From contig JAPLUR010000061.1 in NCBI GenBank assembly GCA_026397505.1, forward strand, positions 48,005 to 112,004: a stretch of DNA of 64,000 bases. The letters are read 5' to 3'. Shown piece by piece: positions 30,902 to 37,722 of this stretch. Position numbers and translations under genes: made by a program. Position 1 is the stretch's first letter; each line of letters opens with the position of its first letter. Under the pieces are notes generated by a model, which saw nothing but the letters and a program-made list of their open reading frames with translations, did not search any database and was not told where the DNA came from. The DNA is from Candidatus Zixiibacteriota bacterium. Lineage in GTDB: Bacteria; Zixibacteria; MSB-5A5; GN15; PGXB01.

Positions 30902-30956
30902 CTCCTAAAAAAAATAGCCGAAGACTAATAATTAAAGTCCGGCTACCGCTATTTTT
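30902..30956 (-). promoter_or_regulatory. attenuator-like hairpin in the leader of the propeller operon
   Basis: On the minus strand TAGCCG+GACT pairs with AGTC+CGGCTA (30915-30945), and eight T follow (30907-30914), a textbook intrinsic terminator. Its U tract touches the AGGAG ribosome-binding site of the propeller gene (30902-30906), so no promoter fits between them. A second pairing, AAAAATAGC (30948-30956) with GCTATTTTT (30910-30918), uses the same 3' strand and the U tract and excludes the first. Two exclusive structures at this place suggest regulated termination. Confidence 0.6.
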
Positions 30957-31205
30957 CAATCCATCCACTCAGAATATCAGGTTCGCTTCTTTATCAAGAC
31001 TCGCTACGCAACACCTCCGTAAAATGTAAAAATAACTCAAATTTTCCCCAAGTCAAGCGGATAAAATCAAATTAAAACCCGGGAACACCCTGCTCCCGCC
31101 AATAATATGGTTTTTCCCGCAAATAAAGCCTTGAAAGGAAATGGTTTGACAAACCGCCCCGGGTGCTGTTTCTTAGAGGAAATCCCATTCCTGAGGAAAT
31201 ACTGT
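30957..31205. other. divergent intergenic region between the propeller operon and the cytochrome gene
   Basis: Holds the upstream leader of the propeller operon. I could not match the leader to a riboswitch class. Minus-strand TTGACT near 31052-31057 may be a -35 box without a good -10. A CGGGA/TCCCG hairpin lies near 31080-31100. Confidence 0.45.
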
Positions 31206-32228
31206 ATGAAGAGAATATTGCCGTTGATCATTTTGACAATTCTGGGCCTGCTGGCGGTCATAATTCCCGGCTGCGATGAGCTGGTCACCAAAGAAAACAC
31301 CACTTATGTGACCGATACCATAATTGACAGCACCTGTGTGGCGGTTTGTCATTCCGATATCAGCAACACCATGTCAACTGCCATAAAGCAGTGGGATAAT
31401 TCCGCCCATTCTTCGGATACCCTCTCCGATTACACTTATTTTGGCCGGAATACCCGTATCTGCGGACCGGCCTGCCACAGCACCGATGGCTTTGTGCGTT
31501 CCCTTAATTCGCCCGTGGATTCGGTTCCTTACCCGAGCGAAATCGGTTGTTTCGCCTGCCATCATCCTCACACAACCTGGGATTTCGCGCTGAGAGATAC
31601 GGCGGCGGTGAATCTCGCTTCCGGCCCCTCATACAATCGCGGCCATTCCAATATTTGCGCCCGCTGCCATAAAGCAACTACCGATCCTGCACAGGCGGCT
31701 CATGATTCGGTTAATATCACCCTTCCCTGGGGGCCGCACGGTTCAACCCAGGCCGACATGCTGGCCGGCGAGGGGGGATATAATTTCGCTGATACTGCGA
31801 TAGGGAATTCCTCCCATACGGTAACTGTTACTTCGGGATGTATTACCTGTCACAAAGAGAAATCAAAGGGCCTTAATCTGGGCGGCCATACTTTTAAGCT
31901 GAAAGATGGCCCGCTTATTCTGGCCGAAACCTGTAATCGTGCCTCCTGCCATCAATCGAATCCGGTCGTCGATTTCTTCCAGTATGACTCTCTGCAGGTT
32001 GCCTATCTGGCGACCATTGATACTTTGAAAGGAAAACTGATTGAGTCGAATCTGCTTGATTCAGCCGGCCTGCCGGTGGAGCGGATAGTGGCAACAGCCG
32101 ACTCTGCCGGAGCGCTATTCAACTATCTTTTTATGATGGGTGATAAGAGCGGTGGCGTGCACAACACCAAATATGGTCTGACCCTGATGCGGTATTCCCT
32201 GAATTACCTGAGGCTACCTCTTCGCTAA
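31206..32228 (+). CDS. multihaem c-type cytochrome lipoprotein
   Basis: 340 residues. GAGGAAAT places the start at 31206; the in-frame ATG at 31107 would add 33 residues ahead of the signal. The signal ends in IIPGC (Cys23), a lipobox. Six candidate haem sites are visible: CX3CH at 44-49 and 86-91, CX2CH at 115-119, 151-155 and 212-216, and CX4CH at 243-249, with many further His as possible axial ligands. So half of the sites have non-standard spacing, as in some Geobacter-type extracellular cytochromes. It probably sits at an outer or periplasmic membrane face and moves electrons. No maturation or partner gene is adjacent; a terminator follows. Confidence 0.82.
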   Translation: MKRILPLIILTILGLLAVIIPGCDELVTKENTTYVTDTIIDSTCVAVCHSDISNTMSTAIKQWDNSAHSSDTLSDYTYFGRNTRICGPACHSTDGFVRSLNSPVDSVPYPSEIGCFACHHPHTTWDFALRDTAAVNLASGPSYNRGHSNICARCHKATTDPAQAAHDSVNITLPWGPHGSTQADMLAGEGGYNFADTAIGNSSHTVTVTSGCITCHKEKSKGLNLGGHTFKLKDGPLILAETCNRASCHQSNPVVDFFQYDSLQVAYLATIDTLKGKLIESNLLDSAGLPVERIVATADSAGALFNYLFMMGDKSGGVHNTKYGLTLMRYSLNYLRLPLR

Positions 32229-32230
32229 AA

Positions 32231-32256
32231 AAAAGCCGCCTTCAGAGGCGGCTTTT
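32231..32256. terminator. bidirectional intrinsic terminator
   Basis: AAAAGCCGCC-ttcaga-GGCGGCTTTT with A and T tracts on both sides. It serves the cytochrome gene on the plus strand and the dusB-larB-larC-etfA operon on the minus strand. Confidence 0.88.
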
Positions 32257-32277
32257 TTATTTATCCCGACAGAATTT

Positions 32278-33240
32278 CTATTTATTGGCCTCAAATTTGG
32301 CCGTGAGGGCCGGTACAATCTCAAATAAATCACCCACGATGCCAAAGGTGGCAATATTAAATATTGGGGCATCCTTGTCGCGGTTAACCGCCACAATGGC
32401 TTTCGAGGTTTGCATGCCCACCAGGTGTTGAATAGCGCCGGAAACGCCTATCGCAAAATAGAGTTTGGGATTGACTGTCTTGCCGGTCTGACCAACCTGG
32501 TGCGAGTAGGCAATCCATCCGGCGTCAACAATGGCACGTGAGGCGCCAAGACCGGCCCCAAGAGAATCGGCCAGTTTTTTAACGAGCGGAAGGCTTTCGG
32601 GTCCGCGAATTCCCCGGCCGGCTGTCACAATAATATCGGCCTCGGTAAGATTGACTGATTGCCCCGACTCCACGACCATTTCCTTCACCACTCCCTTGGC
32701 CGTCAGCAGGGTCGAATCCACCGACTCGGCCACCACCTCGCCCGAACCGTCTTTGGACTCTTCGAAGATTTTAGGGCGGATTGTGGCGAAAAATATCTTG
32801 CCGTCGCTGTTAGTCAGGTCAACAATAACATTGCCGCCGTAGGAGGGGCGCGTGATTATGATTTTATCCCCCTCGGTTTTCAAGCCGGTGATATCGGAGG
32901 CCATGGCGCCGCCGCTAAGAGCCGCCAGGCGGGCAAATAGGGCCTTGCCATAGAAAGTAGCCAGCCCCAGAACCACTTGCGGTTGATATTTCTTTATCAG
33001 TTCCGTGATGATCCTTCCGAGGATTTCATCGTTATGATATTTCAGCGCCGGATTGGAGACCGCCAGCACTTTGCCCCCTCCCCTTTTAGCCAGCTCCGAG
33101 GCGAGGCCATCGGCTGATTCGGCCAGGCACACGGTTATAATTTCTCCGCCGATCTTTTTTGCAGCGCTGATCAGCTCGTAACTTACATTGGAAAGCTTGC
33201 CGTTTTTCTGTTCGGCGACGAGAAGAACCCTGATGCTCAT
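32278..33240 (-). CDS. etfA: electron transfer flavoprotein alpha subunit
   Basis: 320 residues. The N-terminal domain (about 1-190) is followed by the conserved FAD domain with AGRGIRGPESLPLVKKLAD, GASRAIVDAGW, YSHQVGQTGKTVNPKLY, and the closing APIFNIATFGIVGDL. EtfA carries FAD and pairs with EtfB to pass electrons from acyl-CoA and other dehydrogenases to a quinone reductase. The usual etfB partner is not next to it; instead it overlaps larC by four bases (ATGA) and is the last gene of its operon. Confidence 0.93.
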   Translation of the reverse strand: MSIRVLLVAEQKNGKLSNVSYELISAAKKIGGEIITVCLAESADGLASELAKRGGGKVLAVSNPALKYHNDEILGRIITELIKKYQPQVVLGLATFYGKALFARLAALSGGAMASDITGLKTEGDKIIITRPSYGGNVIVDLTNSDGKIFFATIRPKIFEESKDGSGEVVAESVDSTLLTAKGVVKEMVVESGQSVNLTEADIIVTAGRGIRGPESLPLVKKLADSLGAGLGASRAIVDAGWIAYSHQVGQTGKTVNPKLYFAIGVSGAIQHLVGMQTSKAIVAVNRDKDAPIFNIATFGIVGDLFEIVPALTAKFEANK

Positions 33241-34430
33241 TCTTTTATCCCTTCGAGTTTTTCAGCCAGAATCCGGGCCGCCTCCATAACCTTCAGGAGC
33301 GGTGCCTTGCATCGTGTGGCGGCTTCGGAGCAGTCATCATACTCCGGCTGAATTTTTATTCCATCTTTTATTTTCAATATTTTCACCTGAATCGGGCCAT
33401 ATTCTGTCTCAACAACTTTTATTTCCCGATCCAGAATTCTCCTCTTTTCACTGCGGAATCTGATTCCCGCGGTGGAAGTTTCCCGGAATATAATGTCGCC
33501 GAGTTTATCCACCAAATCCTTTTTGCAGAGAACGGTAAGGAGATTCCCCGGGCGGCTTTTTTTCATTATTACCGGCGTGATAAACATCTCGGCCGCGCCC
33601 GCGGAATAGAGACGCCCCAGAAGATGATCATATACTTGGGGATTCATATCATCTATATTGGTCTCGATCACTTCTATCGTGTCATGCCCGGGGGAATTAT
33701 CCTCACTGATTTCGCCCAGGATTATGCGGAGAAGATTGGGACGATCTGGAAAATCCATGTTTCCAGCCCCATAGCTGACCCGGAGTGGCGTAAATTCGGG
33801 ACCGGCTCCCTGAGCGCCATTTAATTCAAGCAGGGTGGTCAGAATAGCGGCTCCGGTCGGAGTCACCCTCTCCCCTTCATACTCTTCCCGGCGGACAGGA
33901 AAACCTTTTAGCATTTCTATCGTTGCCGGGGCGGGAATGGGAATCATCCCATGTTCTGATCGGACAATTCCCCGGCCAAGGGGGAGAGCAGAAGACAGAA
34001 TCAGGTCGGGATTGAAATGGGCAATCCCGATGGCGCTTCCAACAATATCAATAATCGCATCTATGCCACCGACCTCATGGAAATGAACCTTTTCAGGTAT
34101 GGTTTTGTGAACTCTGGCTTCCGCCTCAGCCAGTTTCCTGAAAATCCGACGGGAAATGTCTTTTACTTTTTCCGGCAAATCTGCGGCATCAATAATACTC
34201 AGAATTTCATTCAGATGCCGGTGACTTTTATCATTCTCGATGAGAACATCGAATTTGACTGCTGACACTTTGTGCCTTTCGGTCGGCGATTGCCCCAAGT
34301 CGTATCCTGCGAGGTTCAGTTTGCGCAGTTGCTCTTTCAAATAATCGAAAGATAGGCCGAGGTCCAGAAGGGCGGCCACGGTCATATCGCCCGAGATTCC
34401 CGAAAAACAATCGAAGTAAAGAATTTTCAT
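33237..34430 (-). CDS. larC: LarC, nickel insertase for the nickel-pincer cofactor
   Basis: 397 residues in one uninterrupted frame. The opening YFDCFSGISGDM is the LarC signature, and the His-rich segment EKVHFHEVGGIDAI and the loop VIETNIDDMNPQVYDHL are also typical. LarC inserts nickel into the pyridinium-bisthiocarboxylate cofactor with CTP, the last step of the LarB-LarE-LarC pathway. In some bacteria larC is read by a programmed frameshift; that is not needed here. It starts 3 nt after larB and overlaps etfA. Confidence 0.93.
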   Translation of the reverse strand: MKILYFDCFSGISGDMTVAALLDLGLSFDYLKEQLRKLNLAGYDLGQSPTERHKVSAVKFDVLIENDKSHRHLNEILSIIDAADLPEKVKDISRRIFRKLAEAEARVHKTIPEKVHFHEVGGIDAIIDIVGSAIGIAHFNPDLILSSALPLGRGIVRSEHGMIPIPAPATIEMLKGFPVRREEYEGERVTPTGAAILTTLLELNGAQGAGPEFTPLRVSYGAGNMDFPDRPNLLRIILGEISEDNSPGHDTIEVIETNIDDMNPQVYDHLLGRLYSAGAAEMFITPVIMKKSRPGNLLTVLCKKDLVDKLGDIIFRETSTAGIRFRSEKRRILDREIKVVETEYGPIQVKILKIKDGIKIQPEYDDCSEAATRCKAPLLKVMEAARILAEKLEGIKE

Positions 34431-34433
34431 GAT

Positions 34434-35204
34434 TTAATTTTCAACTGCAATTCTGGCGATCATGGCCGCCGCCACACCGGCGCCAAAACCATTGTCAATG
34501 TTGACTACCGTCACTCCCGAGGCACAGGAATTGAGCATGGCCAGCAGCGCCGCCAGACCGCCAAAGGAAGCGCCGTATCCAATTGAGGTCGGAACGGCAA
34601 TTACCGGCTTGTCAACCAGGCCGCCGACCACCGAAGGCAGCGCCCCCTCCATGCCGGCCACAACTATGATGACGGCTGCTTTTCGGAGAAGCTCTTTACC
34701 CTCCAGGAGACGATGCAGGCCAGCCACACCGACATCATAGAGTCTCTCCACCGGGCAACCCATGACCCAGGCGGTCAGAGCTGCTTCCTCGGCCACCGGA
34801 ATATCCGAGGTTCCGCCGGAGCATACCAATACCAGTCGCTTCGTCTGCCTCAGCGGTTTTTTCTTGCGGCCGCTTAAGATCAGCCCCAGTCGGGCATCAG
34901 GGAAATATTGAGCCGACTTGATTCCCTTACTTAGCTGTTTAAACCTGGCCGCTTCAAAACGACTGATTAAGACATCGCAGCCGGAAGTGACAATCTTTTT
35001 AGATATTTCGAGAATTTGTTTGTCCGTTTTACCCGGCGCATAAATAACCTCAGGCTGGCCCCGCCTTATGGCCCGGTGATGATCTACCCGGGCAAAACCG
35101 ATGTTTTCCATCGGAAAGGCCTTTAATTCCTCAAGCGCCTGCTCCACGGAAACCCGGCCGGAGCGGACATCGTCAAGAAGCTTGTTAAAAAATGCCTTAT
35201 CCAT
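34434..35204 (-). CDS. larB: LarB, cofactor carboxylase/hydrolase
   Basis: 256 residues. A helical N-terminus (VRSGRVSVEQALEELK) is followed by a PurE/AIR-carboxylase-like domain (about 120-256) with VLVCSGGTSDIPVAEEA and VIIVVAGMEGALPSVVGGL. LarB carboxylates nicotinic acid adenine dinucleotide and releases AMP, the first step in nickel-pincer cofactor synthesis. The middle enzyme LarE and any LarA-type racemase are not in the window. It overlaps the dusB stop by 8 nt. Confidence 0.92.
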   Translation of the reverse strand: MDKAFFNKLLDDVRSGRVSVEQALEELKAFPMENIGFARVDHHRAIRRGQPEVIYAPGKTDKQILEISKKIVTSGCDVLISRFEAARFKQLSKGIKSAQYFPDARLGLILSGRKKKPLRQTKRLVLVCSGGTSDIPVAEEAALTAWVMGCPVERLYDVGVAGLHRLLEGKELLRKAAVIIVVAGMEGALPSVVGGLVDKPVIAVPTSIGYGASFGGLAALLAMLNSCASGVTVVNIDNGFGAGVAAAMIARIAVEN

Positions 35205-36177
35205 CTATTTCCACCCTGGAATTGTCCGGAAATTCCTTTAAAAGGGTTTCAATATCTTTGTAACAGAGAACTGTTTTTAACTGATCTCTCATCACCGCTC
35301 CCCCCGGAAATCCTTTGGAATACCAGGCCAAATGCTTGCGCATCTTAAGCGCCCCCCCCTTTTCCCCGAATTGCTCAATAATCAGTCGGGCATGCTCCAG
35401 GGCTATTTCTATTTTGTCACCAATGGATAACGGAGGCAGGAGGATTCCATTCTCGAGAAAGCAGCCAATAGCCCGGAAAATAGTCGGATTTTTCATGGCT
35501 GCCCGGCCAATCATAATTGCATCACAGCCGGTTTGAGCCAGCATATCGGCGGCATCCTGTGGATTAGTGATATCCCCGTTTCCGATTACCGGAATGGAAA
35601 CTGCTTCTTTCAGAGCCGTTATTTTTGACCAATCAGATTTTCCGGCAAATCCTGCCGAGCGGCTTCGTGGATGCAGGGTTATTGCCGAAATCCCTGCTTT
35701 TTCCGCCTCTTTTCCGACCTCCAGATAGACATCAGAGTCCTCTTCCCAGCCGGTTCTCATTTTGATCGTTACAGGCAGGGCGGTGTTTTCGACAGCGGCT
35801 CTCATTATTTCACCAGCCAGTTTCATATCCCGAAGGAGAGCCGCCCCTCCGTTCTTCTTGACCACTTTTTTTACGGGGCACCCGAGATTAATATCAATTA
35901 GATCCGGTTTCATTTCTTCGAGGCGTTTTATGGCCCCGACGATTTTTTCCGGAGAGGCTCCAAATATTTGAACCCCAACAGGATGCTCGTCAGGATTCAA
36001 GTCCACCATAGACATGGTTTTTCCCTGATTGTGGAAGATTGCATCCGAGGAGATCATTTCGGTATAGCAGAGAGACGCCCCATATTTGCGAGCCAGGAGC
36101 CTGAAGGCGCGGTTGGATACCCCCGCCAGAGGGGCCAGGATGAGGATTCCGCCAAGGTTCAAGTTTCCTATGCGCAT
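35197..36177 (-). CDS. dusB: tRNA-dihydrouridine synthase
   Basis: 326 residues from ATG 36177, where the family text MRIGNLNLGGILILAPLAG begins; a longer reading from a TTG at 36216 is less likely. It is an FMN TIM-barrel enzyme reducing uridines in tRNA D-loops. Visible: DINLGCPVKKVVKKNGGAAL with the catalytic Cys, VTIKMRTGW, ITLHPRSRS, IPVIGNGDI, and MIGRAAM. It is the first gene of the dusB-larB-larC-etfA run and divergent from the FHA gene. Confidence 0.93.
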   Translation of the reverse strand: MRIGNLNLGGILILAPLAGVSNRAFRLLARKYGASLCYTEMISSDAIFHNQGKTMSMVDLNPDEHPVGVQIFGASPEKIVGAIKRLEEMKPDLIDINLGCPVKKVVKKNGGAALLRDMKLAGEIMRAAVENTALPVTIKMRTGWEEDSDVYLEVGKEAEKAGISAITLHPRSRSAGFAGKSDWSKITALKEAVSIPVIGNGDITNPQDAADMLAQTGCDAIMIGRAAMKNPTIFRAIGCFLENGILLPPLSIGDKIEIALEHARLIIEQFGEKGGALKMRKHLAWYSKGFPGGAVMRDQLKTVLCYKDIETLLKEFPDNSRVEIDG

Positions 36178-36287
36178 GCCGACAATATAATTAAGCCGAA
36201 AATTAATGGCAACCAACAGAGATAAAATTGTTGTCTGAATAGCATTTAAATCAATATGCTAAAGGCGGTCTTTGAAAGGAGCCCCGT

Positions 36288-36980
36288 ATGCCGGAAATTA
36301 TCGTAAAATATGAGGATAAAGTAATTGAGAGGGTAGTCTCGGAAAAGAAACGGCTCTCGATTGGTCGGACGCCCGATAACGATGTTGTCCTCGAAAATCG
36401 GGGAGTCTCCCGTAAACATGCCCAGCTGGAGTTTAATGATAATGCCGCTGTGGTGATGGACAATCAGTCTTTGAACGGTACCTTTGTAAATAATCGGAAA
36501 ATAACCGAAGAAATATTGCACGATGGAGATGTCATTACTATTGGCAAATACAGCTTGATTTACAACAGTCAGGAGGCAAATAAGGAATCCGCCGCCAGTC
36601 TCGATGGTACCATGGTTCTGAAGACAAAAAAGCATAAAGAACTGGTCGAGAACGACCGGCTGGAACGGGAAATCGTCCAGAGAATGGGCGGCACGGTGCT
36701 TCTGGGCGAGGAAAATACCGATTTCTCGGAATATCGCATCGATCGCAACGTGACCACCATCGGGAAAGCCAAGTTTGTCCATGTCCATGCCCGGGGATTC
36801 CTCCTGTCGGGTATCCAGGCCAAAATCGTGAAGGACTCCGAGCAGCATGTTCTGGTTAACCTGGGACGAAAAGGTAAGACAAAAGTGAATGGTGATGAGG
36901 TCACTCGCCAGAATCTGAAGAACGGGGATATTATACAGGTAGGAAAATCAATCTTCCGGTTTGTGGAAGGACAGCAATAG
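36288..36980 (+). CDS. FHA-domain protein, two forkhead-associated modules
   Basis: 230 residues. The N-terminal FHA domain (about 5-90) has all core residues: IGR (25-27), SRKHA (40-44) and the NGT loop (LNGTFVNN). A second, divergent FHA-like fold (about 140-230) has TTIGKA, a GIQAKI strand and NGDEVTRQNLKNGDII but lacks the SxxH motif, so it may no longer bind phosphothreonine. FHA proteins read phosphothreonine marks left by Ser/Thr kinases, and a kinase gene lies two genes on in the same transcript. AAAGGAG precedes the ATG; the stop abuts the next ATG. Confidence 0.87.
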   Translation: MPEIIVKYEDKVIERVVSEKKRLSIGRTPDNDVVLENRGVSRKHAQLEFNDNAAVVMDNQSLNGTFVNNRKITEEILHDGDVITIGKYSLIYNSQEANKESAASLDGTMVLKTKKHKELVENDRLEREIVQRMGGTVLLGEENTDFSEYRIDRNVTTIGKAKFVHVHARGFLLSGIQAKIVKDSEQHVLVNLGRKGKTKVNGDEVTRQNLKNGDIIQVGKSIFRFVEGQQ

Positions 36981-37709
36981 ATGAAAGTAGCCTTTATATC
37001 GGATATTCACGGCAATCTGGAAGCATTAGAAAGCGTCCTGCGGGATATCGAAAAAGAAGGAGTGGAGAAAATTCACTTTCTCGGCGATGTGGTCGGATAT
37101 GGATGTGATCCCAATGAATGCGTCAAACTGGTGGCAACGCATTGCGAATTCAAGCTTCTCGGGAATCATGACTTTGCGGCCATGGGATTGGAATCGATTG
37201 AGAATTTTAATCAGGTAGCGCAGGCATCCATGACCTGGACCATCGAGAAAATCACAAAAAAATCGGTCTCCTTTCTGGCCGATTTTGAAATGGATGCCGA
37301 TTTCCTTGATTATCATCTGGTGCACGCCTCTCCCGAGGAACCGGAGCAATGGCATTACATACTCAACGCCGCCCAGGCCACCGCTCAATTCGAGCACTTC
37401 AGTCAGTCAATATGCTTTATCGGCCATTCGCATATACCGGCGATATTTATCAGGGACAGAGAAGGGAATATCACGCAGATGGCAAAATCGTCGCTGGAAT
37501 GCTCTCCGGAAAAAAGATATATGATAAATGTCGGTTCGGTGGGACAACCGCGCGACAATGACCCGCGCGCCTGCTATATCATCACCGATACTGATTCCAA
37601 CCAGGTCAATTATCGCCGGGTCGATTATGATGTCAAAACGACACAGGCCAAAATGAAGAAAGCCAGGCTGCCCAATTTTCTGATCGAAAGACTGGCGGTC
37701 GGGCAATAA
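36981..37709 (+). CDS. calcineurin-like metallophosphoesterase
   Basis: 242 residues, cytoplasmic. The metal motifs are complete: SDIHGN (7-12), GDVVGYG, GNHDFA, and a C-terminal GHSH (around residue 152). This is the YfcE/diadenosine-polyphosphatase-like group of small phosphoesterases; the substrate cannot be told. Its ATG directly follows the stop of the FHA gene, and the CHASE2 kinase gene starts 13 nt later, so it may be the phosphatase or second-messenger esterase of that pathway. Confidence 0.88.
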   Translation: MKVAFISDIHGNLEALESVLRDIEKEGVEKIHFLGDVVGYGCDPNECVKLVATHCEFKLLGNHDFAAMGLESIENFNQVAQASMTWTIEKITKKSVSFLADFEMDADFLDYHLVHASPEEPEQWHYILNAAQATAQFEHFSQSICFIGHSHIPAIFIRDREGNITQMAKSSLECSPEKRYMINVGSVGQPRDNDPRACYIITDTDSNQVNYRRVDYDVKTTQAKMKKARLPNFLIERLAVGQ

Positions 37710-37722
37710 TAGAGGTTGTCGC

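Noticed and set aside
36178..36216. Longer dusB from a TTG codon
   Set aside because: The family text begins at the ATG at 36177; the extra 13 residues have no counterpart in DusB proteins that I know.
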